Positions 34,115 to 45,328 of a DNA stretch of 64,000 nucleotides are shown here, piece by piece (the stretch's first letter is position 1; every line of letters begins with the position of its first letter). This DNA comes from Carya illinoinensis. Taxonomy: Eukaryota; Streptophyta; Magnoliopsida; Fagales; Juglandaceae. The stretch lies in contig NC_056755.1 in NCBI RefSeq assembly GCF_018687715.1, forward strand, positions 10,303,501 to 10,367,500. The letters run 5' to 3'. The notes under the pieces are model-generated. The model was not told the origin of the DNA. It saw only the letters and a list, made by a program, of their open reading frames with translations, and did no database searches. A program made the translations under genes and the position numbers.

Positions 34115-35127
34115 AATCTAACCCAAAAAAGTCAAATCTTAGGCCTAACCAAAATCCTCTAGCATAGAAAAATAATATCTTTAAAACTAATACTAAATAT
34201 CATCAAAATAACATGCTAACATGAAAATAAGAGACTTGGGATCATCATATAAAAATATCAAAGCCTTTAGAGTAAGATCAAACCATGAAACATTCAAACT
34301 TTCTCCAAACAAAAACTATTTTTCCACTTCCAGTTTTCAAGTTTCTGGATCTAAGAAAATCTATCATCAAAAAATTTATTCATGCAACAAAATCTCAATT
34401 GAAACTCATAAACATATGCTAAAAACACTCCATAAAATTTTCGGACCAAGATATGTCCATTAGCTTGGTCAAAAACTCCAAAACATAACATACTCTCCAG
34501 TTTTACGCCCAGAATGACCTTTTCATGATTAAAAATACTTTTGACCACTCAAATGACCATTTAATGAGACGAATAATATATCTACGGAAACTAAACTCAA
34601 AGAAGTAAAAATTTTATGAAGGAGTCATCATGTGAAAATACTCTAAAAGGGTCCAAAAGCTCCACAAAAAAAAAAAAATCTAGAAATCTGCCCGAGAGAG
34701 CTCTTTTGGATTTCTCTCTAAGAATAGGGTGAAGAAGTGATTAAAGGGAAAGAAGTGTATTTTGCACGACTCTAGACTTATGGAGGGGGAAGATATGGGC
34801 TTAAATGACCCTTGATTGGAGGTGTCTATGTGACATAAAGTAGAGAATAGTAAGGGGCAAAAAACTGCCTGCAGAAGCTGTGAGGTATGGAGGTTGATGA
34901 GGTGGATTTTCTTTCACATCAAGGCACTATTGGATGCAGCCAAGGGCAGTAGATGGTCTGTCATGTGGGAGAGGAAACTTCTTCAAGAAGATTTGCCAAG
35001 GTGGCCAAATTCGTGGGCCTCAACCAAGTGCACTTCAATTTGAGGTTTAAATGGGGTTTGGTTAGGTTTGAGATGCTATCAAGTCCAAATCTAATTTTTC
35101 TTGACCCAATCAAATTTTCAAAATTTA
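34115..35127. other. LARD-like element internal sequence, no genes
   Basis: Resumes the A-rich host sequence after the copia insertion. 34690-34800 is a leader-like stretch (CCCGAGAGAGC, GGATTTCTCTC) comparable in position with 17000-17100. No reading frame resembles a known protein. Confidence 0.45.
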
Positions 35128-35253
35128 AAAGGTTGGATAATGATGTCATAACAAGGATTTGATGAAGTGATTTCATGTGAAAGTGATTTAAAAGGTTGGA
35201 TAATGATGTCATAACAAGGATTTGATGAATTAATATCATGTGAAAGTGATTTA
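35128..35253. repeat. 63-bp direct tandem duplication
   Basis: 35128-35190 and 35191-35253 share AAAGGTTGGATAATGATGTC, then CATAACAAGGATTTGATGAA and ATCATGTGAAAGTGATTTA-type sequence with a few substitutions. Exact two-copy tandem. Confidence 0.92.
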
Positions 35254-36057
35254 ATCAAGTGATTCAATACAATGCTAGAAATCGGATAAAAAGGGGTTTG
35301 GAGGCCAACTTTAGGGTTTAGGGAAACCATTTAGGGTTTCGGTTTTCAACCAAGCTTTTGGGGTTTCAATTGGATTCCAACCATTTAGAGTTTCGCTAGG
35401 AATCCTCTTTGGTCTGGCACAATTTGGTTGATCAGATGAAAAAAAGTTTTGCTTAGGTGATATGATCTCACACCTTGATTTCCTTCACAAATCCATCTAA
35501 TGGTTCCTCTTTGTGCAAAGTGTCTAATACGATTCACTATGTGTGGCTAAGATCTTGCCAAGTGTCCAAATAAAACTTATCTAACCTAATTTGGACATTT
35601 CACTATGTGATTTTGAAAACACTGCATTTAGTACACTTATCGAGGTTGCTATTCACTCCAAAAAAATGCGTAATAAAATTAATAATGAAAAATCTTAAAT
35701 ATTCATATTAACCTACAATGAAAATATTTTACCAAAACTCAACCCTAAAGTGCCCCTAAAAATAATTTTATAGTTTTGAACAAGCGTTTCGTCCGAAATT
35801 ATGAAAATGGGTTATTACGCCATAAAATCCTAAATAATCAACTGAGTCTAGTGGCGCAGACCATAATGTTTTATGACACTTCTAACTACCTCAAACAATT
35901 AAAATCACATTTCTAGCACCATAGTGAGTGATAACACCGACTATGTTAACAGACTAAAACTTTTGCGATTAATCGATTCGTGAAAATTTACGGAGTTTTT
36001 ACGAGATTCCTAAAATTTATAGAAATTCCACCATTGAATTTCTAGCGGGCTGTTACA
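35254..36057 (-). repeat. putative terminal LTR of the LARD-like element
   Basis: The outer end TGTAACAGCCCGCTAG (minus strand from 36057) is followed by GAATTTCTAT and CCGTAAATTTTCACG blocks that I recognise as a recurrent LTR start in tree genomes. The inner boundary and a primer-binding site were not found. Confidence 0.35.
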
Positions 36058-36989
36058 CTTTCCTTTTATTGCCGTTGTGAATATAGCTGTACACCATCTG
36101 TTTGCATGTGTGCACACACTTATTATCACATTGCATGGGGGTGTATGACCCGTGTGGCCAGCATCCCGACGTCATGGATTCTGCCAAATCACAAGCGAGA
36201 CCTAGTGGCTTTACATTATGAGTTTAGAAATATACAGGACTCAAAATAATAGATCAATTATTTTTTTAATAAAACGTTGGGTTGACAAAAATAATTTTAT
36301 TATAGACCTTCAGTTATTAAAAAAAGAAACACAAACTCTCAATTCATGAGTTTACAAATATAAAGGCACTCAAAATAATAGATCAAATATTTTTTAATAA
36401 AACCTTGGACGTAAACCCAGTTCTTAACCATGAAGAAATCCACAAAAACTTTGATTTTTAAAGTCAAAACAAAAGGAATATTTCATATATATGTCTGGGA
36501 TTTTATATTTTTTTAATCACAAAGATAAATTCAAACAATGACAAGTCATATATAAAAAATACATCTGAGTGCCCAAACATCTGTATAACAACAAAAATCC
36601 ATATTAGAATCAAAATACATACTAAAAAGCGTAGCACAAGAATTGTGGCAGCCTCGACCCCCACATGCTAACTGACGAGAGTCGCAACACTGGGGTGCTA
36701 GTCACTCGGGTCAAACACCCCAAGCGCATTGTAAAAGCAAGTGCGTGCAAGCATGCAATAAATAAGTGTGCAGTTATAAACGCTGTGGAAAAATAAAAAG
36801 GGCAGTTTGAACTGGTAATAGTACCAGAAGTTTAAATTACAATCACAACAGAGAAAATAATCCATAAATTATTATAGTCATCAAATTAGATAAAAGAAAA
36901 GTGACATCACATTAACCACAAGAGGGGGCATCCCCAGGTCTTCACTCTTCAGGTAGGGCTGGTCCTCCAAGCTAATGATTGTCCTCTGC

Positions 36990-37281
36990 ATCGAAGTCTA
37001 CAGTTCCGCAGAATGGAACCGCAAGTGGGGACACCACAGTTAGATTTTGCAATCTCAACAAGTAAAACCAATAGAATGACACAAAAATAAAATACAAACA
37101 TAAAATAAATAAATAAAAAGTTGACATATCACAGCATTCGAAGTCTACAGTTCTGCAGAGTGAAACTGCAAGTGGGGACATCATAGTTAGATTTTGCAAT
37201 CTCAGCAAGTAAAACCAATAGAATGACACAAAAAAAAATACAAACATAAAATAAATAAATAAAAAGTGGACATATCACAGC
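36990..37281. repeat. tandem duplication, unit about 145 bp
   Basis: The first copy starts CGAAGTCTACAGTTCCGCAG near 36992 and the second CGAAGTCTACAGTTCTGCAG near 37138. Both contain AGATTTTGCAATCTCA and CCAATAGAATGACAC. Differences are scattered substitutions and short indels. Confidence 0.92.
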
Positions 37282-38363
37282 ATTTGAAAAATGAGATCCT
37301 TCAACAGTGCACGAAACCAATATCCTTCCCAACAATTTACAAAAATGCCATACACACCAAAAATCCACATTACACACAGGCATTCATTTATTATGGTGTG
37401 CATCATCATCTACCTTAGGGATCATCTGTACACTCTGGCTTCCTTTTTCACACCATGAGTAACGACCATGCGTGTGAGTTTATAACGAGCAATGTACAAC
37501 TCCACGCCTAGCGCATACATAATCAAACATCCTCTAACCCCCACTAGTAGAAGGGTCCCGGAGTCTTACCAAGAGTGTTACTGTCTTGGCCGAGTCTGCT
37601 GTCGCTCGCCGATAGCTCAAGGGACAACACTCAGTTTTACACGCTTCCGAGTGACTAGCGAAGCTCCACCGAGATAATACCCCATCTCGGCTAGGAGTTG
37701 TGATATGCACACCAACAAAAACATAGCACAATTCATACAATCTAATGACATGCAATAAAATAAATGCAATTATGTAACAAGCAATTATTGGATGACCTGG
37801 CATAGCAAAATACGGTAGCAACCACAGTCTAAATACACAAATTTCACAATTCCAGATTTTGACAACAACATGCGATTCCCAATACTTCACCTAGCCCTCA
37901 GCCAACAATTTATCACCAACTATAATTATTATCCCAACGCTTCACATGGGCTCGGACACTTAACAAAGCACAACTAGACTGCAATAAAAACACAGTTTTC
38001 CAGTGTCAATATTCTAAGGGTCAGTCTAGGGTTTTACTTACAACACAGAAGGCAATTTTGGATGATCGAGCTCGTTTTCTAAGGTAACCCATATGTGCCT
38101 GCGTGTGTCGCTACAAGATTAATTTGAAAAACAATTAGTTAAATCTGACGATGCTTAAAAATTAATACAAAAATAGAGTGGCACATAGCTTACTATGATT
38201 GGGAGGGAGGGGCAAAGCATGGCGGTGGCAATGGTGGGGTGCATTGAATAGTGGCGATTTTTGGGCAAAATGAGACTCACATGGAAAAATTTGTGGGTGG
38301 TGGATTTGATCAACTCAAGGGATGGGGAGGGGGACTAGTGGTGGCTAATGGCTGTTTGAAACC

Positions 38364-38365
<2 letters not shown>

Positions 38366-38457
<92 letters not shown>
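38366..38457. repeat. (GA)n microsatellite
   Basis: About 46 near-perfect GA units inside the purine-rich part of the LARD-like element. Translated frames across it are Ser-Leu repeats with no meaning. Confidence 0.95.
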
Positions 38458-38459
<2 letters not shown>

Positions 38460-39310
38460 TAGTTTCAGTGTTGGGGAAGATCTGAGAGAGGAGAGGCCAA
38501 TTTGTAACTTGAGGAGGGTGTGGGGTGGTCGGATGACCTTCACTAAGCTGCGGAGAGTCGCGGAGGAACTATGAGAGACAATGGTCAATAGATCTGAGAA
38601 AGGGAAGCCGTGATGACTAGCATGGATAATGATGCCATGTGACAACAAATCTTAGGGCCAGCTGAGATCCATGGCAGATTTGCCCATCCTTAAGGCCAGA
38701 CGGCGGCGAGTGTTGGTAGTGGCAACACCAAAGCCTAGAGGGAGAAGAGAGAAGACGCTGAGAAAGGGCCAAGAAATCAAAGTTGGAGATGGTCAAGGGG
38801 ATCTCTTTGCAGGGCTACCGAAACGACACGAGCGACAAGGGAAGAGCGGTTGGCTCAATGGGTATGGTTCTGCGACTATGAACACAACCCAATGGGAAGC
38901 TTAATGTGGGTAGAGAGAGAGAGATAGACGAACAGAGGAAGAAAGAGGGTGATGGGGCGGATGATCTTATTAGAAAGGAGAGGCTATGGTGGTTAGACGA
39001 TGGGAAAGGAGGCAGTGGCAAGGTCTGGGTTGCAAGGGAGAAAAGAGAAAGAGAAGGGGGCGAGTGCAGCGCTAGAGGGAGAAGAAGGGAAAAAAGAAAA
39101 TTTTTTAGGGTTTTCTTCCCTTAGGCTAAAACAAGGCAATTTAGGAAAAAGGTGCTGAGTTTACTTGCACGGCCTGGGCTAGCTCACAAACACAAATGCA
39201 TGGGCAGGGCCAATCTCTCACACCCATACACAATAAAATCCACTTAAACAACAGATTGGGCTTCAACTTACTAAAGAAAACACATATAGACTGGGGCTTC
39301 ACAAGAGTTT

Positions 39311-39322
39311 GCTCAGATACCA
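39311..39322 (-). promoter_or_regulatory. primer-binding site of the CACTA-split LTR element
   Basis: On the minus strand TGGTATCTGAGC differs from the tRNA-iMet-complementary TGGTATCAGAGC at one base. It lies four bases from the LTR end at 39327. Confidence 0.8.
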
Positions 39323-39326
39323 CTTA

Positions 39327-39587
39327 TGTAAGTTATGGGAGAAAAATCAAATAATAAAAGTGTCGTTGAATACTTACTTCTAGTCATCGCTAATCAAATA
39401 TTAGTAGAACCAATTATAATTTCTTGATTGTGAGCACTCACGGTTTTTCTACGTGGAGAGTGTTGGATAGAGGTTTCAACTTATCTAATTTTTTTACCTT
39501 GTTGTTATTGAGAATCACAGGCTTTTATATAGATAGGCCAAGACCCTTATCCATAAGTTTCTAAGGATTATTTCCTTCTACGTAACT
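39327..39587 (-). repeat. 5' LTR, inner part (rest at 58375-58590)
   Basis: Together with 58375-58590 this forms an LTR of about 477 bp reading TGTAACACC to GGGAG...ACTTACA on the minus strand, so the ends form an inverted TGTAA/TTACA. It contains a TATATAAAAG box (minus strand near 39520-39530) and is interrupted by the CACTA element at ACT. Confidence 0.7.
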
Positions 39588-39609
39588 CACTACAACAAAT
39601 ACTAGCTTT
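39588..39609 (+). repeat. left terminal inverted repeat of the CACTA element
   Basis: CACTACAACAAATACTAGCTTTT at the left end; one mismatch (A against G at position 17) to the inverted right end. Confidence 0.96.
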
Positions 39610-40019
39610 TGTCACGGGTTCTTTTTCCATGACAGAACATCGTGTGTTATAGTGGCTATTTGTCACCAAAACAAAGCATGGGAACAAAACCAGCCTTTTA
39701 CCATGAGATTCCTTCTGTGAAAATAGTATAGTGGTAATAGGGGTTTTAATCACGAAAAATACTTTTGATCCCACTACTGTGTGTTAATGGGAATTAAAAT
39801 TTACAAAAATTTTAAATTGTCGTGGGTTAAAAGTTATAACCCACCAGCTAATGTTTTTTCCCATGAAATGTTATTCATCACAAAAATCGTAGCTCCCCAG
39901 TAGATAGTCCCTCGTGAGTAATTTAATATTTGCCACTAAGCTATTTCATCTTTATCCCACGAAATATACCATCAGTTAATTATTATTGAATTAATTCCAC
40001 AACAATTAATCCCGCTATA
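39610..40019. promoter_or_regulatory. left subterminal region of the CACTA element
   Basis: Contains TGTCACC (39661-39667), GTCACGGG near 39611 and several CCCAC/GTGGG words in both orientations. In En/Spm the equivalent region binds TnpA. The upstream promoter of the element probably lies here, but no single TATA box stands out. Confidence 0.5.
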
Positions 40020-40360
40020 CCTCGCGCGATACTGGGTCTATCCTTTTTACCCGATGTTATCTTCCCCACCCCTTTCGTTTCTTTCCCAACCGCCGCGCCC
40101 CCCCCTCCAAACTTGTGGCCGCCACCGTACATCGCACTCGCCCTACAACCTCAAAGCTTCTCACCATAGTCGCGTCCTCCCCCACATTGTATACTAATCG
40201 TCCCCAACCCGTGCATCGAAGCAGAGTGAGAAGAAATTTTCCAGCAATTGCCCTAACCTCCAGTATGACGCGGAAGCCCTCTTCTGGTGCATCCCCTCTC
40301 TCGGGCTTGGAGACACAGTCAGCCTCACATTCTTCTCCCTCCATCTTCTATCTCTATTAA
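40020..40360 (+). other. GC-rich leader-like segment of the CACTA element
   Basis: A C-rich island (CCGCCGCGCCCCCCCCTCC near 40090) stands out from the AT-rich surroundings. It allows an 81-codon plus-strand frame (40115-40360) and a 95-codon minus-strand frame, neither resembling a known protein. It may be the first exon or 5' UTR of the transposase transcript, or captured host sequence. Confidence 0.35.
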
Positions 40361-42826
40361 TGGTATGATTGTGTACCATTGGGCCTGACTTTGAAGATAT
40401 TGTGTAAGATTTCTCTACTTCTCTTATGATATGGTTGTGGCAAATCTGATTCATGTAATTATTTGTTATCGTCAATAAATACACAAGTATGAATTTGCCA
40501 CGGATGATCCCTAATTTAGCTCTGGAATTTCTGCTGATTAGGTAGCCCCGATTGTTGTGAAGCATTGTATGTACAGATTTGTATATATTATTTATGTAAA
40601 TATTGGTGTGTGGGGATTGGTTCCAACATGTGTATCTATTTTTGCCTAATATAGGTGAGGGCGTTGTCCTTACTAGTGTTGCTCTTCTACTTAAGTGTAC
40701 CCGTTAAAAAAATTTGACATTGCATTCCAATCTGAAACATATCTGTTTCATGTTTTTAAGCACATCCAAGCATACATCCATGATACATAAATGATAGGAG
40801 ATAGTATTGTCAATTGCTAATCCCTTTGGTCATGTTTAAACCATTCATCCATTGACAGAGGGTCCTCGTTTGACTGCACTATTGTTTGGTCTTAGGTTGT
40901 AAGATCACAACAAAAGGCTAACCCACATCCTAGCTTATGAAACCAAATGGCTTATCAATATTGTTATTGGCCACTATTTAGATTTTTATACAAATACATT
41001 TCCATCTATTAGGTAATCTATATAGTTACTTCTCACTCAGTGGACGTCTATCATACCAATTCTACTCTATTACAGTCCACCTACCTAATGTAGGATGCAG
41101 AGGACTTTATTCAAATCTCTATAGTTCTTATGTTGCATTGAGTGCCTAACGCCACATGTTTTTAGGAAACTAGCCCTAATACAATTGCAATGACCCGAGC
41201 AATGTCAAATGCAGCCTTATTTACACTCCCATGCAGCTTTTAGACCAGGTCGTAGGCAGAAGTACTCCATAATCATCATAATCTGTTTTTACACCTTGTA
41301 ACTAACCAATGTGAGTTTTGATGAACCTTGCACCTATACCAATACGGTTTTGCCTCTATCATGCCTCCTCCACCAACTATAGAAGGGACTTGTGGTCACA
41401 TACACGAGTCCTCCAGCTTCTAACTTTTGGTGGGAATTGTTAAGTTGAAATGGTTCTGTACCCATGCTTAGATGTATGGTGAAAATTTAACAGTAATAGA
41501 GATGTAAAGGTTGTTAGTGTTTCATCATCTGTTATTATTCGAGTTTAGACTTCATTTTTCATGCTTCTAGAGGTAGAATGAATGGTATGAATTTATTTTT
41601 ACCAGGGCTGCATAATATTCCTCCTGAACATTATATCTGAAAAATATTTTGTGAACTCTACTGTTAAATATAGTAATTGGGCTTTGATTTCTTACTCGTC
41701 CTGTGCCAGACCAGTTACCAACAATTTATTGAAGCCCTACTGAGAATTATAACGATTGGATCATTGCTTTCAATTAAGAATGAAGCTATGAAAGCTATTG
41801 TTGTAGTGGTATAACACCAGCCAACTTAAAAACTCAGATAGAGGTGATTTCCAAGGCATAGCTTTCTTTAAAGGTCCAATTCCAAATTGAACCTTTAAAG
41901 ATTTTGGCTATAGAACAAACTGAATCTATGTCAGCATTGCCTTCTATGACTTAGCTTGTTGGGTCGAGGATATTGGTATGAATATTTGAAATCCCTTATT
42001 TGCGCTGCGATTAGTTTAATGTTTCCCATGAATTAGGCAATTATATTAATACATCTCATTGAATTGGTCCTGCCCTGTAAATATATAATCCTTTCCTTCA
42101 TGGTCCGTAGAAGGAAAGGATATTTCAATTGCAGTATATTAAATAACCAGTTCGGCTCTAATGATATATCTAACTTTCTTGGATTTGATAAAGCCCTCTA
42201 TTTTTTGTAGGCTGTCAGTAGGAATGGTCGGGAAATTCACACTGCATCAGCAGCCAATTTCATAGTTGTAGTTGGATGAGCAGCAGGCAGAAAGCTTAAC
42301 TTTTTTTTGTGGAGTTTACAGCTTCTTTTGAAGTCTACCAATTGGTCTGTACACGAAGCTGAGAGTTCTAATATTTTCGTTCGATAATTTATCTCCTATA
42401 CAAGAAAAAGTGATGTTATCAGAGCACAGGTTAGTCAGAATGGGATGTGAAAGTTTATATTAGAACTTAAATTTGGTGCAAGATTCCTCATGTCTTTATT
42501 TGCTAAGTCTGTATCATATGTCATATAGACTGCTTAATAACGATGTTAGCTATAAAAATCTCATAGAGAATGCTAGTCTATGAAATAATTTTTGACTTCT
42601 GTTCTCTCCTGCTGTCATTGTAGTGAACTGGGTTAGACTATTGGACTGCATATGAATCATATTTACACCATCTTCCTTGATCAAAAGGGAAGTGTGCCTT
42701 ACTCATTATTGAGCTTATTTTTGTGCATTTATATAGTTAACTGATGCCACCAGTGAGATTTGCCAGTCACGTTTGGGATTCCTAAATGAGATCGATAGAT
42801 AGAGAGACTTAATTTTATGTACAAGA

Positions 42827-42860
42827 TTATCAGATAGGGTTTGCATTCCCTATCTGATAA
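42827..42860. repeat. 13-bp perfect hairpin
   Basis: TTATCAGATAGGG (42827-42839) is followed after an 8-base loop by its reverse complement (42848-42860). Confidence 0.9.
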
Positions 42861-43535
42861 GGGTTAATATGGGACTGCAGTGCATATGCAGTCTAATGGC
42901 TTTTAATTTTATGTTTGGTTGTTAACTGATTGTATATTAATAATCTGCTTCATCTGGTCCCAGTAGTCTGTATATGAACCTCTGTTTTCTGTCTCAACGG
43001 TAGGATATAATGAAACTTTTTTCCTTCTAGCTTATGTTGCTAGATAGGTGTTCTTGATGAAAGCAGCCTACCATTCATGTGATTAACAGAACATAACTCT
43101 AATATATATTTACTTCAGAGTCTGATCATAACTTAGTTATAGTTTGTATGTTAATTTCCAACCAGGGCTGGGATATGGTTGCATTGTTGTACCACTATTA
43201 GCTAGCTATTGGCTATAGTACCTGTCATTTTTCTTTGTTTTACAAACACCTCACTATCTTTTTTTTTTTTTTTTTTTTTTTTGTGGATGGCTATAAACGC
43301 CTCACTATCTCCCATCCCGTACTATATTTGTTAGTAGTATAGCTATATATACTTATATATCTATATATATTTATACAGATGACCATATATAGATATATTT
43401 GCAAAACTATCCCTGAATACTCGAATTACCTAAATCTTACTTAGTGCTAATTTCAGCCTATAATGAACTGGTTTAACAATATACTGTACTTGTCTCAGTG
43501 TCTCCTGTCATGTCCTTAACCTTGTTAGCCCTTAC

Positions 43536-43619
43536 CTCCTTCAATGAGTCTGACCTTTTGAGCACTGGGAACCATACTTGTGAGATTCTCTCATGTCACC
43601 CTACCACTCATTGAAGGAG
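43536..43619. repeat. 14-bp inverted repeat
   Basis: CTCCTTCAATGAGT (43536-43549) is inverted at 43606-43619 with 56 bases between. Confidence 0.85.
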
Positions 43620-44236
43620 CTTAAATGAGACCATGGTATATAATGTCCATATGCCTTACATGTGGACATTTATTTATTTGTCCATAACTTGCCCTATGCC
43701 ATATCTAGCAAGCTACCAACTCAATCAGCCTGTATTAAAAGCCATAAGAAGTATTAACCTGTTATTTCTAACCAACCAGGTAATTTTTATATTAGACATA
43801 TACTGGCTTGGGATACATTTTGGCTAGGCAACTTATGGCAATGGGTTTTCCTGATATCTGGGTTTTTTGATTTAAATGGCCAGGTGATAATAGTTTCTGT
43901 GGTGTACTTGAAATGCTTTCTCTAAACAGTTTCTGTGAATGCATGCAGCCTGCAGATGAATGATAATTCATCTGGTTTATATCAAATATCTGGAAATGCT
44001 ACAGAGGCATACACACATTACCACTTTACAGCGTTAGCTATTACCAATTTCTGGTAGTAACCGATTATATATACAACTACTACATCGGCAATATTTTGAG
44101 TTATTTTGACTCAGATGCATCATTAACAAATACAATTTGTCAAGCTACTTCTTCCCTTTACTTGAATATAACGCAGATATGGATGGTATATCTGTATTTA
44201 CATTCATTTACATTGCCTGGAAATCGGCCTTGTATT

Positions 44237-44281
44237 CACTGGTTATCTATAAGTCCAATTGTGACTTATAGATAACCAGTG
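44237..44281. repeat. 19-bp perfect hairpin with 7-base loop
   Basis: CACTGGTTATCTATAAGTC (44237-44255), loop CAATTGT, then the exact reverse complement to 44281. Confidence 0.95.
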
Positions 44282-44495
44282 ATATTCAAACACCATGATT
44301 TTATTCAACCTTCCTTCATATCACTATAGGCAGGTTATAATTGATGGTTGTTATCACTAGGACTGGCAAAAACAATCGTTGTTCAACTAGTGAAACACAG
44401 GAAGAGAATTCCTCAATGATCTTGTCACAAAAAATCTCTTTATGTTCTTGGCATATATTTTAGGAAAATTTTGGGACAACTTATACTGTCTACCA

Positions 44496-44507
44496 TCTTG
44501 TTATATA

Positions 44508-44540
<33 letters not shown>

Positions 44541-44553
44541 TATATAACAAGAT
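44496..44553. repeat. AT palindrome with TCTTGTTATATAAT arms
   Basis: TCTTGTTATATAATATATAT on the left is mirrored by ATATATTATATAACAAGA on the right, joined by TA repeats, giving an almost perfect palindrome of about 57 bp. Confidence 0.85.
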
Positions 44554-44906
44554 AAGGCACAAGTCGCCCAATTATATGAGATATCCAAAAAATTTCGGCC
44601 TGACTATTAAAAGTGTGTCATTTTGGCTCAATTTATTTACACTCCCTTTTGCCATCTGGTTGTGTGTTTCAACATTCAACGCGTTCTGTCCGGGTGATTC
44701 CTGACCCATTTCACCATGAGAACCATCATTCCTCCCATGTTGATTCATCATGTACACAACGCAAATACTTAATGTCTTTTTACTGTCCTATAATTTCTGG
44801 AAACATAAATCTGCCCAAAACAGAGCATTCTACTCTCCATGTACCTTAAATGTTATTTGTATGCTGATAAGGTACATTTCAATTTGATCTGGGTGAATGG
44901 GATTTT

Positions 44907-45000
44907 AGATAGTTCATATTTCCTGTTAGAACACACTAAAAGGGGGTCCTGTTAGATAGTTCATATATCCTGTTAACAAGTTCATATTTCCTGTTACAAC
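44907..45000. repeat. three short direct repeats, GTTCATAT(T/A)TCCTGTTA
   Basis: The 17-base word occurs three times at slightly irregular spacing in the spacer just before the TNP2-type gene. Confidence 0.8.
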
Positions 45001-45328
45001 ACAAACCTAAGTCATTTTTGTACACCTTCTTTTGATCACTACTGCACCAATTAACCTGTTCCCATATAGTACCTGCACTGCACAACCAGCCAAGAGCGTG
45101 TATTTATTCAGTTATTTGCTCTTTCACCTTAATAAATCCAACTATAAATTGATTAATGCTATTTAATGTCAGCTACCTATTTAGATCCAGGCATTTGGGT
45201 AGTTTTATTGAAATCTGTCCAATTATGCTGGTCCTACTATTGAAAGTTGGACCAGCTTACTCCATGCACACCCATTTCAAATTACAACACTAACATACTC
45301 TTTTCTACTACCTGGTCAACTTCATAAG

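Larger units (their letters stand above)
26400..36057 (-). mobile_element. LARD-like non-autonomous LTR element hosting a copia insertion
   Basis: The right edge is GGGCTGTTACA at 36047-36057, so the minus strand begins TGTAACAGCCC, a common plant LTR start. Once the Tork-like copia insertion (29282-34114) is removed, about 4.8 kb of sequence lacks coding potential. It holds two kinds of tandem array (27000-27510 and 27513-28010), the conserved AAATCTCAGTAAG block (26869-26881) and a 63-bp duplication (35128-35253). The left limit is a guess and no second LTR was located. Confidence 0.45.
36058..39310 (-). mobile_element. second LARD-like element, internal region
   Basis: It has no credible genes but is bounded on the right by a primer-binding site and LTR in minus orientation. 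Included are two copies of a 60-70 bp repeat (about 36219-36289 and 36342-36411), a tandem duplication (36990-37281), a Ser/Arg-codon-rich GC-richer patch near 37500-37680, a GA microsatellite and a purine-rich leader-like stretch (38450-39120). The expected 3' LTR on the left was not identified. Confidence 0.45.
40361..45328. other. long non-coding interval of the CACTA element with hairpins
   Basis: Nearly 5 kb without a credible reading frame, T-rich and intron-like. Four perfect or nearly perfect inverted repeats with short loops occur (42827-42860, 43536-43619, 44237-44281 and about 44496-44553), and a T run at 43258-43282. It could be a 5' intron of the transposase gene. Confidence 0.6.

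Noticed and set aside
36229..36411. pair of 60-70 bp repeats as the missing 3' LTR
   Set aside because: Neither copy matches the LTR at 39327-39587 plus 58375-58590.
36972..37383. Phe/Leu/Tyr-rich minus-strand frames resembling membrane segments
   Set aside because: They repeat with the 145-bp tandem duplication and come from A/T-rich sequence; no start context or homology.
38310..38648. 112-codon minus-strand frame with Ser-Leu repeats
   Set aside because: It spans the (GA)n microsatellite; flanking residues match no family.
39588..39610. CACTA end tested as part of the copia LTR
   Set aside because: The matching inverted end at 58350-58371 and the ACT duplication show that it is a separate transposon.
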